Of a stretch of DNA of 64,000 bases, positions 46,463-54,731 are shown one piece after another (the stretch's first letter is position 1; every line of letters starts with the position of its first letter). A program made the position numbers and the translations under genes. Below the pieces are notes generated by a model, which was not told the DNA's origin, did no database searches, and saw only the letters and a program-made list of their open reading frames with translations. The stretch is from Rhodanobacteraceae bacterium (GTDB lineage Bacteria; Pseudomonadota; Gammaproteobacteria; Xanthomonadales; SZUA-5), in the NCBI GenBank assembly GCA_016717705.1, contig JADKFD010000006.1, forward strand, positions 1 through 64,000, read 5' to 3'.

Positions 46463-48091
46463 CTACATGAACCCCAGATTCGCGCTCGGGAAATTCGCGA
46501 GGTTCGGGAAGATGGTGTTGACCTCGGTGCTGCCCAGCCCCATCCAGCTGGCCAGCGTGGCACCCATCTGGTCCATCGCCGTGGTCGGGATCATCTGGCC
46601 GCGGCTGAAGCTGTCCGGCCCGTTCAGGGTCTGATCCGGGAAGCTGCCGTAGATGCGGCCAGTGGCCGCGTTGCCGCCGTTGACGGCGCCGCCCATGACC
46701 ATCTGTACGCCGCCCCAGGCGTGATCGCTGCCGTCGCCGTTGGAGTTGAGCGTGCGCGCGAACTCGCTCATGGTGAAGGTGGTCACGCTGTTCTCGACGC
46801 CCATTTCGACCAGCGCCTGATAGAACGACCCCAGCGCGCGCGAGATGCGCCGCAGCAGCCGCGGCTGGCCGTTGTCCGGCATCTGCGCGGCGTGGGTGTC
46901 GAAACCGCCGAGCGAGACGAAGAAGATGTTGCGGGTCTGTCCCAGCTGGGTGCGCATCTTGATCAGGCGCGCCACCATCGCCAGTTGCTCGGCCAGCGAA
47001 TTGCCGCCGTCGGCGGCCAGGTTGTAGCCGGCCACCGCCTGGTTGTCGGCGAGCGCGCGGAACGGGGTGTTCAGCAGGGACCCGTTGGGTGAGCCGGTCA
47101 GCTTGGTGGCCATCTGCCCGGCCAGGTCCATCGCCCGGCGCATGGTGCTGGCGTGCTCGTTCTCGAGCAGATTGGTGTTGGCGCCGAGCAGGCTGCACAG
47201 CGCGGTCTCGCCGGCATTCAGGCCAGCCGTGGCGCAGGCGCGGAAATTGTCCAGCGTGTTGGAGCCCGAGCAGTTGGCGAAATTGGTGCCGACGATCGAT
47301 CCGGCGAACGGATTGCCGCCGTTGGGGTCGCCACAACCCGACATCTGGTAGGGAACCACCTGGCTGCCGATCTGGAAGCGGTTGCTGCCGGCAAACGAGA
47401 TATTCATCGGCACCGTCAGCGGCGGACTGCTGCCGACGATCGGGGAGTTCTGCGAAAACAACAGATCGGCCACCTGACCGCCCCAGCCATAGCGGAAGTT
47501 GGGCGTTTCCTGGCCCTGGAACCAGAGGTTGGTCTGGTCATTGTGCGAATACAGCTGCGGCGGCTTGGGCAGCGAGGGATTGCTATAGGTGGCCTTGGTC
47601 AGCGGCACCACCAGGGTGCCCACGTTGCTGAGCCAGGCGACCTTGCCGGCGTTGGTCAGCGACTGCAGGCCGGGCATCGAGCTCTGTGCGCCGTTATCGT
47701 CGATCGACGTCCAGTCGGCGCAGGCCGGATGCAGCCCGTAACTGTGTCCGGCCGGCAGCGCCACGCCACCCGACCCGGCCATGTTGACCGAAAGCAGGCT
47801 GGCCTGGGCCAGTCCCAGCGGTCCATTGGTACCCGTGTACACGCCGCCACGCGCCGTCTGGTAGACGCCGTAACGGCTGGCATCGGAGGGCACCAGCCAG
47901 TTGTACGAATCGCTGCCGCCGCTGAGAAACACGCACACCAGTGCCTTGTAGCCGGCGTCGCCCTGGGTGCTGGCCAAGGCCGAGCTCATCAACTGCAGTT
48001 GCGGGAACAAGGACAGCGCCGAGCCACCGGCCAGGGTGGCGCAGAACTGCTTCAGGAAATCGCGACGCTGTTCACGACGGATGCGGGACAT
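46463..48091 (-). CDS. DUF1501 protein, Tat-exported
   Basis: A 542-residue exported protein of the DUF1501 family, alkaline-phosphatase-like in fold. A twin-arginine leader is present (RREQRRDFLKQFCATLAGG). Family blocks include ALVCVFLSGGSDSYNWLVP, HNDQTNLWFQGQE, FFVSLGGFDTHAAQ, FTMSEFARTLNSNGDGSDHAWGG. Molecular function is unknown. It is always found, as far as I recall, beside a DUF1800 gene, as here (11 bp downstream), implying a two-protein exported complex. Confidence 0.93.
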   Translation of the reverse strand: MSRIRREQRRDFLKQFCATLAGGSALSLFPQLQLMSSALASTQGDAGYKALVCVFLSGGSDSYNWLVPSDASRYGVYQTARGGVYTGTNGPLGLAQASLLSVNMAGSGGVALPAGHSYGLHPACADWTSIDDNGAQSSMPGLQSLTNAGKVAWLSNVGTLVVPLTKATYSNPSLPKPPQLYSHNDQTNLWFQGQETPNFRYGWGGQVADLLFSQNSPIVGSSPPLTVPMNISFAGSNRFQIGSQVVPYQMSGCGDPNGGNPFAGSIVGTNFANCSGSNTLDNFRACATAGLNAGETALCSLLGANTNLLENEHASTMRRAMDLAGQMATKLTGSPNGSLLNTPFRALADNQAVAGYNLAADGGNSLAEQLAMVARLIKMRTQLGQTRNIFFVSLGGFDTHAAQMPDNGQPRLLRRISRALGSFYQALVEMGVENSVTTFTMSEFARTLNSNGDGSDHAWGGVQMVMGGAVNGGNAATGRIYGSFPDQTLNGPDSFSRGQMIPTTAMDQMGATLASWMGLGSTEVNTIFPNLANFPSANLGFM

Positions 48092-48102
48092 GGCGATTCT
48101 CC

Positions 48103-49887
48103 TTACTGCTGCACGGCAAATTCGGGGGACACCACGATCACGCGCAGCAACTGCTGGATGCGTTGGATCCGGGTAGCGTCGGTGGTCGGCGCGGCCTGGC
48201 TGGTCAACATGTTCACCAGCACCGTGCGCATGCTGGCCGACATCGATCCGTACATCAGGCGCAGGTTCAGCTCATCGACCAGTTGCCCGTAGGTGGTGGC
48301 GTTGCCGGTCTGCTGCAGGATGGTCACATAGGGCGCGAACTGCACGCAGGGCCGGGTGACCGTGGTGTTGCAGTTGTTGCTGCCGACATACCAGTTGGAG
48401 GCCAGATTCTGGATGGTGTCGTTCATCCGCGTGATGGTCGACTCGTTGAGGATCTGGAATTCCGGCGCATACAGATTGGCGGTCTGCAGCGTGCCCGGAT
48501 TCTGGTAGTCCGGCTCGTAGAAATTGAATACGGTCGGCGAGCTGTAGGCGCGCTGGTTGAAGCTGGTATCGAAGCCCAGACCCATGGTGACATTACCGAC
48601 ATCGCCGGTGCCGGCCGGGACCGGTTGTCCCTGGATCACGTCGAGGCCGCGCCAGATCGCACTCATCCGCAGCACCGGCTCGCGCACCTTGCCGAAGTTG
48701 CCGCTGGGCGCCGCGCGTGCTTCGCTGTCCATCAGTACCGCGCGGATGACGGCGGCGAGGTCGCCGCGGACTCCGGAGCCGTTGTTGTTGAACACGGTAG
48801 CGATGCGCTGGATAAAGGCCGGCGAGGGATTGGAGGTGACGAAGCGCTGGATCAGCTGGCGGCTGATGAAGGGCGCGACCGTGGCATGGTTGGCAATGCG
48901 GTCGAGCGCCGTGCTGATGTCCTGGTTGCAGCCGGTCTGGTTGTTGCTGACCGCTGGCAGGGCAATCGCATCAAAAATGGTCTTGCCCGCGTTGTCGTGG
49001 TAGGTAACGCCATTCGCGCTGTAGTTGGTGTTGCTGGCGCTGATCATCGGGAAGCACACCATCGGCGCCATGAAATCCGCGTTGGTGTTGTTGCCGAAGG
49101 AGGTGCTGGTGAAGTTGGTCCGGCCATAAGACAGGCCGGTGAACACCCGCGCCATCTCGCCGATGATCGTGTTGTCGTAGGTCGGGATCGGATTGCCGCC
49201 CGACAGCTGCAGGGAGAAATCGAGATTGCGCTTGACCAGCCCGAAGGAAAACAGCTGCATCACCTCGCGGGCATAATTCTCGTCCGGCAGCACGGTCGCG
49301 CCGCCGCTGGTATACGCGGCGCGATTGCGCACATAGGTCAGCCATTGCGCCATCGTCGGACTGAAGGTGACCTGCCCGAGCAAGGTCCGATAGCTGCCGA
49401 AGGCGCCACGTGCGAGCAAATCGGAGTATTCGGCGATCATCCGCGTGTCGATGCCGCCGCTGTCGGCAGTCACCAGGATCTGGCTCAGCGCGAAGGCCAT
49501 GCGCTGGCGCAGCTGATCCGGCGCGAACACGCCCTGCACCCACCAGCGATCGACGCGATGGCCGGAGTTCAGGGAAAAATTCGGATCGAGCACCAGCGTG
49601 TCGAGCCATGGGCGGGTCAGCGTCGCCGGCATCGACAGCTGCTGATCCAGCCACTGGCCGTAACCGATCGCGCGCAGGCGGGCAATCTCCGCCCGTGTCG
49701 GCCCGAAGGTCGCCTGGGTCAGAAAACGCGCCGCCTCGGCATCGGTCGCCGGTGCGTCGGTCACGTTCTCGAACTTGCCGCGGAAGATCAGGTCCACGGA
49801 TTGCGCCGACGCGTCCACCGCCAGCAACCCCGCCGTCATCGCCAACGCGACGCGCGCGCAATTGGTCCACCACTGCCAGGTGTGCAT
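48103..49887 (-). CDS. DUF1800 protein, Sec-exported
   Basis: A 594-residue secreted or periplasmic DUF1800 protein. Signal peptide ARVALAMTAGLLAVDASAQ, then VDLIFRGKFENV, then the family start AARFLTQATFGPTRAEIARLRAIGYGQWLDQQL. Other blocks are RMAFALSQILVTADSGG, PDENYAREVMQLFSFGL, FVTSNPSPAFIQRIATVF, and PTVFNFYEPDYQNPG. Function unknown; partner of the DUF1501 protein. The pair interrupts tonB-yqgE and reads opposite to it. 49888-50063 holds no gene. Confidence 0.93.
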   Translation of the reverse strand: MHTWQWWTNCARVALAMTAGLLAVDASAQSVDLIFRGKFENVTDAPATDAEAARFLTQATFGPTRAEIARLRAIGYGQWLDQQLSMPATLTRPWLDTLVLDPNFSLNSGHRVDRWWVQGVFAPDQLRQRMAFALSQILVTADSGGIDTRMIAEYSDLLARGAFGSYRTLLGQVTFSPTMAQWLTYVRNRAAYTSGGATVLPDENYAREVMQLFSFGLVKRNLDFSLQLSGGNPIPTYDNTIIGEMARVFTGLSYGRTNFTSTSFGNNTNADFMAPMVCFPMISASNTNYSANGVTYHDNAGKTIFDAIALPAVSNNQTGCNQDISTALDRIANHATVAPFISRQLIQRFVTSNPSPAFIQRIATVFNNNGSGVRGDLAAVIRAVLMDSEARAAPSGNFGKVREPVLRMSAIWRGLDVIQGQPVPAGTGDVGNVTMGLGFDTSFNQRAYSSPTVFNFYEPDYQNPGTLQTANLYAPEFQILNESTITRMNDTIQNLASNWYVGSNNCNTTVTRPCVQFAPYVTILQQTGNATTYGQLVDELNLRLMYGSMSASMRTVLVNMLTSQAAPTTDATRIQRIQQLLRVIVVSPEFAVQQ

Positions 49888-50051
49888 GATTCCCTCGGTT
49901 TCGCCCCGTCAGGGTGATTATGAGACACATGCCTATTGTCGATTGTGATGGGCGCCACGGCGCTCCACTTCTCGCCACGGCCCTACCGTCGGTCGCCTGA
50001 CGCCAGCCGAACGCTGTGCGCAACTGCGCAGCTACTCAAGCGCAAGGCAGT

Positions 50052-50057
50052 TAGAAT
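50052..50057 (+). promoter_or_regulatory. Possible -10 element of yqgE
   Basis: TAGAAT lies six bases before the yqgE ATG (50064). No clear -35. If real, transcription would start at or next to the ATG, giving a leaderless message. Confidence 0.3.
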
Positions 50058-50063
50058 CCGCCC

Positions 50064-50627
50064 ATGCTGACCACTTCCTATCTCGCCAATCATCTGCTGA
50101 TCGCGATGCCGGGTCTCGACGACCCGAATTTTTCGCGCGGCGTGACCTTCATGTGCCAGCACAACGCCGACGGCGCGCTGGGTATCGTGGTCAATCGCCT
50201 GAGTCAGTACACCCTCGGCGAAGTGCTCGAGCAGATGAACATCTCGACCCACGTGCCGGGTCTCGCGGACCAGCCGGTGTACGCCGGGGGTCCGGTGCAG
50301 ACCGACCGCGGTTTTGTCGTGCACGAGCCGTGTGCAGGCTTCGACTCGACCTTCAAGGTGTCCGACCAGGTCTGCGTGACCACCTCGCGCGACGTGCTGG
50401 CTGCGATGGCCCAGGGTCGCGGCCCCCAGCGCGCGCTGGTGGCGCTGGGTTATGCCGGCTGGGGCGCCGGGCAGCTCGAGGACGAGATCAAGCAGAACTC
50501 CTGGCTGAATGTGCCGGCGAGTCCATCGATCCTGTTCGAAACGCCGTTGCAGGCGCGCTGGACCGCTGCCGCGATGCTTGCCGGCGTCGACATGCGCCTA
50601 CTGACTGACTATGTCGGACATGCCTGA
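50064..50627 (+). CDS. yqgE: YqgE/AlgH (DUF179) family protein
   Basis: A 187-residue cytoplasmic protein, called AlgH in Pseudomonas. The N-terminus SYLANHLLIAMPGLDDPNFSRGV and the blocks LGIVVNRL, VYAGGPVQTDRGFVVH and ALGYAGWGAGQLEDEI are diagnostic. Biochemical role is not established. Overlaps ruvX by 17 bp. Confidence 0.95.
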   Translation: MLTTSYLANHLLIAMPGLDDPNFSRGVTFMCQHNADGALGIVVNRLSQYTLGEVLEQMNISTHVPGLADQPVYAGGPVQTDRGFVVHEPCAGFDSTFKVSDQVCVTTSRDVLAAMAQGRGPQRALVALGYAGWGAGQLEDEIKQNSWLNVPASPSILFETPLQARWTAAAMLAGVDMRLLTDYVGHA

Positions 50628-51084
50628 GTCGAACACCAACGTGGCGCCAGCTACCGGCGTCTGGCTGGGCCTGGATGTCGGTACCCGCGACCTGGGCGTC
50701 GCCGTCGGAAATGATCTGACCGGCCGCGCGCGCCCTTTGAAAACCCTGGCGATGCAACCCGAAACCATGCTCTGGGCGACCCTCGATGCGCTGGTCAAGG
50801 AATGGGCGCCAACCGGCTTCGTGGTCGGCCTGCCGTTGACCCGCGAGGGTGGAGAGCAGCCGATGACGGCTCGCGCGCGCCGTTTCGCGGCGACCATCGA
50901 GCAACGCTACCGGCGTCCGGTGGCGCAGCAAGACGAACGCGGCTCCACGCAGGTGGCCAAGCGCCAGTTTGCCGTGGAGCGCGCCGCCGGCAATGCCAAA
51001 CGCAAGCACGCCGTCGATATCGATGCCCACGCGGCCGCCGTCATCCTGGAGAACTATCTTGCCCACATCAGCGCCGGCCATTGA
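50611..51084 (+). CDS. ruvX: Putative pre-16S rRNA nuclease / Holliday junction resolvase YqgF
   Basis: RNase H-fold nuclease (157 residues) implicated in final 16S rRNA 5' processing; early naming as a resolvase persists. Catalytic Asp lies in GLDVGTRDLGVAVG, Glu in QQDERGSTQVA and Asp in AVDIDAHAAAVILENYL. The start overlaps yqgE; the 3' end overlaps pyrR by 26 bp. Confidence 0.94.
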   Translation: MSDMPESNTNVAPATGVWLGLDVGTRDLGVAVGNDLTGRARPLKTLAMQPETMLWATLDALVKEWAPTGFVVGLPLTREGGEQPMTARARRFAATIEQRYRRPVAQQDERGSTQVAKRQFAVERAAGNAKRKHAVDIDAHAAAVILENYLAHISAGH

Positions 51085-51586
51085 GCCGCTGCTCGCCGCC
51101 CTGGTCGCATCCGTACGCGCACGTCTGGCCGAGCACAACATCGTCGACCCGCGTCTGGTCGGCATCCACTCGGGCGGCGTCTGGCTGGCGCAGCACCTGA
51201 GCCAGGCACTCGGTCTGACGGAGCCCATCGGTGAACTCGACATCAGTTTCTACCGCGACGATTTCACCCGCGTCGGCATGCATCCGACGGTGCGGCCTTC
51301 ACGCATACCCTGGGACGTCGAAGCGCGTCACCTGGTACTGGTCGACGATGTGCTGTACACCGGGCGCACCATCCGCGCGGCGCTCAACGAGATTTTCGAC
51401 TACGGCCGACCGGCCAGTGTCACCCTGGCGGTGCTGGTCAGCCGCAACGGGCGCGAACTGCCGATCGAAGCCGGCGCCTGCGGTGCCCACCTGACCTTGC
51501 CGCCCAACCAGCAGCTGAAGTTGCGTGGCCCGGCGCCGCTGCATCTGGAACTGGTGGAACGGACGAGCCGGGGAGCGGGTGGATGA
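51059..51586 (+). CDS. pyrR: PyrR bifunctional pyrimidine regulator / uracil phosphoribosyltransferase
   Basis: Pyrimidine regulator of the phosphoribosyltransferase fold (175 residues). The PRPP loop is LVLVDDVLYTGRTIRAAL, and GIHSGGVWLAQHL matches the family N-domain. I choose the TTG at 51059, which follows GGAG with a 7-base spacer inside the ruvX 3' end; the next residues PTSAPAIEPLLAALVASVRARL align with PyrR starts. The frame is open further upstream but that is ruvX in another frame. May act on the hairpin region before pyrB (inference). Confidence 0.9.
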   Translation: MPTSAPAIEPLLAALVASVRARLAEHNIVDPRLVGIHSGGVWLAQHLSQALGLTEPIGELDISFYRDDFTRVGMHPTVRPSRIPWDVEARHLVLVDDVLYTGRTIRAALNEIFDYGRPASVTLAVLVSRNGRELPIEAGACGAHLTLPPNQQLKLRGPAPLHLELVERTSRGAGG

Positions 51587-51638
51587 ACTGGTCGCTTCTG
51601 GCGGCGCGCTGTTCGCATCGACGGGCAAAAAGGGCACG

Positions 51639-51702
51639 CAGGGGCAGGGGGTCAGTCCTCCGGTCGACCGTGCAGCAGTTGCCCCCTGCCCCCCTGCCCC
51701 CC
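51639..51702. promoter_or_regulatory. GC-rich hairpin between pyrR and pyrB
   Basis: GGGGCAGGGGG (51641-51651) pairs with CCCCCTGCCCC (from about 51682), giving an 11-bp stem across a loop of about 30 bases that itself contains GGTCGACC. The G runs could also fold as a quadruplex. A candidate attenuator or terminator upstream of pyrB; no U tract is clear. Confidence 0.4.
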
Positions 51703-51754
51703 TTTGCTGCACTCATGGTTCGTTTTCGGCGAGAACTTCGGGGCACCAGTCGCC

Positions 51755-52726
51755 ATGAGCCTGCAACTCGCCCCCGACGGCCGCCTCAAGCACCTGCTGA
51801 CCATCGACGGCCTGCCGCGCAAGCTGATCGAAGACCTGCTCGACGCCACCGATTCGCTGCGCTCGGTGGCGCTGCGCGGCAACAAGAAACTGCCGCTGCT
51901 GCGTGGCCGCACCATCATCAACCTGTTCTTTGAAGCGTCGACACGCACCCGCACGACCTTCGAGCTGGCCGCCGAGCGGCTGTCCGCCGACGTCGTCAAT
52001 CTCGACGTCGCCTCGTCGTCGACCAGCAAGGGCGAGAGCCTGCTGGATACCCTGGCGACGTTGGAGGCGATGCACTGCGACATGTTCGTGGTGCGCCATC
52101 CGGATTCGGGCGCCGCGCACTTCATCGCCGAGCATGTCGCGCCCGGCGTCGCGGTACTGAATGCCGGCGACGGCCGCCACGCGCATCCGACCCAGGCACT
52201 GCTGGACGCCTACACCATCCGCCGTCACAAGCAGCGCTTCGAAGACCTGACCATCGCGGTGGTCGGCGATGTGCTGCATTCGCGCGTCGCACGCTCGGAA
52301 CTGCGCGCCTTTGGCATCCTCGGCGCCGGCGAGCTGCGCGTGATCGGGCCGCGCACGCTGTTGCCGCCGTCCATCGAAGAGTTGGGCGTGCGCGTCTACA
52401 CCGACATGGATGCGGGTGTGGCGGATGCCGACGTCATCATCATGCTGCGCCTGCAGCGCGAGCGCATGCGCGGCGTGTTCCTGCCCTCCGAAAGCGAGTA
52501 TTTCCGCCGCTACGGGCTGACCGCCGAGCGCCTGGCGCTGGCGAAACCGGATTGCATCGTGATGCATCCGGGGCCGATGAACCGCGGCATCGAGATCGCC
52601 AGCGAGGTCGCTGACGGTCCGCAATCGGTGATTCTGGAACAGGTATCCAACGGCCTGGCCGTGCGCATGGCGGTGATGTCGCACATCCTCGGCGCCCAGG
52701 TGCCCCAGATGGAGGCCAGCGCATGA
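51755..52726 (+). CDS. pyrB: Aspartate carbamoyltransferase catalytic chain
   Basis: Second step of pyrimidine synthesis: carbamoyl phosphate plus aspartate to carbamoyl aspartate (323 residues). Active-site motifs are FEASTRTRTTFELA, the SSSTSKGES loop, HPTQALLDAYTI, and HPGPMNRG. The start at 51755 (MSLQLAPDGRLKHLLTIDGL) matches Pseudomonas-type PyrB; the frame is open upstream without conservation. Overlaps pyrC' by ATGA, as needed for forming the joint holoenzyme. Confidence 0.96.
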   Translation: MSLQLAPDGRLKHLLTIDGLPRKLIEDLLDATDSLRSVALRGNKKLPLLRGRTIINLFFEASTRTRTTFELAAERLSADVVNLDVASSSTSKGESLLDTLATLEAMHCDMFVVRHPDSGAAHFIAEHVAPGVAVLNAGDGRHAHPTQALLDAYTIRRHKQRFEDLTIAVVGDVLHSRVARSELRAFGILGAGELRVIGPRTLLPPSIEELGVRVYTDMDAGVADADVIIMLRLQRERMRGVFLPSESEYFRRYGLTAERLALAKPDCIVMHPGPMNRGIEIASEVADGPQSVILEQVSNGLAVRMAVMSHILGAQVPQMEASA

Positions 52727-54003
52727 GCAGGGTCCTGATTCGTGGCGCCCTGGTGCGCTTTCCGCATCTGTCGATCGACCGCGTGGCCGACGTGCTGTTC
52801 GAACCCGGCCGGGTGCTCGGGCTCGATCCCGGCCCGGCGCAAGCGCGCGGCGCCGAGATCATCGACGGCCGCGGCCGCTGGTTGATCCCGGGCCTGGTCG
52901 ACCTGGCCACGCGCCTGCGCGAGCCCGGCGCCACGCACAAGGGCGACATCCGCTCCGAAGCGACCGCGGCGCTGCTGAACGGCATCACCCACGTGGTGCT
53001 GCCGCCAGATACCCGGCCGGTGGTGGATTCCACTGCCGTGGTCGAACTGATCCTGCGCCGCGCTCGCGAGGGCCGCGGCGCCACCGTGCATGTGATCGGG
53101 GCGCTGACCTGCGGCCTGGGCGAGGACAGCCTGGCGGAACTTGGCGCACTGCGCGCGGCCGGCTGCATCGCCGTCGGCAACATCGGTCGTGCAATCGGCA
53201 ACAGCAATCTGTTGCGGCGCGCGCTGCAATACGCCGCCTCGCTCGACCTGCCGGTGCACCTGCAGGCGCTCGATCCGTGGATCGGCGCCGGCGGCGTCGC
53301 CCACGAAGGCCGGGTGGCCGCGCTGCAGGGCCTGGCCGGCATTCCGGAGACCACCGAGACCCTGGCGCTGACGCGCGATCTGATGCTGGTCGAGGAAACC
53401 GGCGTGCGCGCCCATTTCGCGCGCCTGTCCTGCGCCCGCAGCGTCGCCATCCTGGCCGATGCCAAGGCGCGCGGCCTCAAGGTGACCGCCGACGTTGCCA
53501 TGCCCAACGTCTATCTCAACGAACACGATGTGCTGCCGTTCCGCAGCGCGGCCCACCTGATGCCTCCGCTACGCACGGTGGCCGACCGCGACGCCCTGCA
53601 GGCGGGCCTGAGCAGCGGCGTGATCGACGCGCTGTGCAGCGACCACCAGCCACACGATGCGGATGCCAAGCTGAAACCCTTCCCCTCAGCCGAGCCCGGC
53701 GCCTCGGGCGTCGACAGTTTCCTTGGCCTGGGTTTGAAACTCGTCGGCGAGCGCTTACTCTCGGTCGAATCGTGGCTGGAACGCTGCGCCCTGGCACCCC
53801 GGCGGATCCTCGGATTGCCGGCGCCGCAGCTGGAACCGGGCGCGGTTCCCGATTTCGCGCTGCTCGACGCGGCTGCCGATCGCACGCTGGATGCCAGCAC
53901 GATGGTCAGCCGCGGCAAGAACACACCGTTCTACGGCTGGCGCCTTCCCGGCCGGGTCGACCTGGCCACCGTTGCCGATCGTCTCTGGGTACGTGAGTCA
54001 TGA
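52723..54003 (+). CDS. pyrX: Inactive dihydroorotase-like subunit PyrC'
   Basis: Dihydroorotase homologue of 426 residues that lacks catalytic metal ligands: the HxH motif of DLHVHLREPG reads VDLATRLREPG, and the later EDP-type site reads LQALDPWIG. In pseudomonads such pseudo-DHOases are structural partners of PyrB, so that role is inferred. The TIM-barrel framework remains (LIPGLVDLATRLREPGATHKG; SDHQPHDADAK). ATGA overlap with pyrB, and its own stop overlaps the next ATG. A true dihydroorotase must be elsewhere. Confidence 0.92.
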   Translation: MSRVLIRGALVRFPHLSIDRVADVLFEPGRVLGLDPGPAQARGAEIIDGRGRWLIPGLVDLATRLREPGATHKGDIRSEATAALLNGITHVVLPPDTRPVVDSTAVVELILRRAREGRGATVHVIGALTCGLGEDSLAELGALRAAGCIAVGNIGRAIGNSNLLRRALQYAASLDLPVHLQALDPWIGAGGVAHEGRVAALQGLAGIPETTETLALTRDLMLVEETGVRAHFARLSCARSVAILADAKARGLKVTADVAMPNVYLNEHDVLPFRSAAHLMPPLRTVADRDALQAGLSSGVIDALCSDHQPHDADAKLKPFPSAEPGASGVDSFLGLGLKLVGERLLSVESWLERCALAPRRILGLPAPQLEPGAVPDFALLDAAADRTLDASTMVSRGKNTPFYGWRLPGRVDLATVADRLWVRES

Positions 54004-54731
54004 ACAAGTTGTCGCACCATCGCTGGGCTGGGCTGGTCATCGCTGTGCTGCTGGCAGGTTGCGCGAGCGCGCCGCCGCCGCTGCCGGAGCCGCCGCCACC
54101 GCCGCCACGCGATCGCGTGGCGGAATTGCGCACCACCGCAACGGCGACCCGCTCGGCGGTCGAGGTCGCGCCGCTGCAGAATCCGGCGGTCGACCTGCTG
54201 CTGGCGGAAGCCGAGCGTCTGGAAATCGCCGGCGAGCACCAAGCTGCCGTCGACAAGATCGACGAAGCTCTCGCCATCGAACCGGAGAATCCGCGCCTGT
54301 GGCAGTTGAAGGCCGAGGCGCTGTTGCGCAGCGACCGTTTCCTCGACGCCGAAAAGCTGGCGATGAAGAGTTTCGACCTGGGCTCGCGCATCGGCGAATG
54401 GTGCATGCGCAACTGGCTGACCATCGCCGAGAGCCGCGACGCGCTGGGCGACAGCAATACCTCAAGCGCCGCGCGCCAGCGCCGAGAAATGCCCGACCCA
54501 GCCGTTGCCGCGGTTTTGAGGGCGGAATTGCGCGAGCACGTGCGCGTGACATGCGAAAGCTCTGGGATTAGCAGGTCACGTTGGCCGGGGATCGGACGGC
54601 ACCTAGGCGTGTTCGGCAAGCGCGCTCCACCGCGCGCGATGCCTTTTGCGCCTACGGCAGCGCCAGATCCAGCCCCAGCCACAGCCCGCGTCCGGGCGCG
54701 GTTTCGTAGTAGCGCCGGGTCCCTTCGTTGA
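54000..54731 (+). CDS. TPR lipoprotein
   Basis: Lipoprotein leader WAGLVIAVLLAGCAS with lipobox LAGC, then a Pro-rich stretch and TPR helices (LEIAGEHQAAVDKIDEALAIEPEN; RLWQLKAEALLRSDRFLDAEKLAMKSFDLG). ATG overlaps the pyrC' stop. After about residue 155 (DALGDSNTSS) the sequence no longer looks like this family and runs 80 bp into the convergent receptor gene. A one-base shift near 54480 would instead end in AEKCPTQPLPRF at 54519, closer to a normal ending, so the 3' end is uncertain. Function unknown. Confidence 0.7.
   Translation: MNKLSHHRWAGLVIAVLLAGCASAPPPLPEPPPPPPRDRVAELRTTATATRSAVEVAPLQNPAVDLLLAEAERLEIAGEHQAAVDKIDEALAIEPENPRLWQLKAEALLRSDRFLDAEKLAMKSFDLGSRIGEWCMRNWLTIAESRDALGDSNTSSAARQRREMPDPAVAAVLRAELREHVRVTCESSGISRSRWPGIGRHLGVFGKRAPPRAMPFAPTAAPDPAPATARVRARFRSSAGSLR

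Noticed and set aside
52723..54003. Active dihydroorotase
   Set aside because: The HxH metal site and later ligands are replaced; it fits the non-catalytic PyrC' partner of PyrB.
54520..54731. Extra C-terminal domain on the TPR lipoprotein
   Set aside because: The sequence beyond about residue 160 has low complexity, overlaps the convergent receptor gene, and a one-base shift gives a more normal ending.
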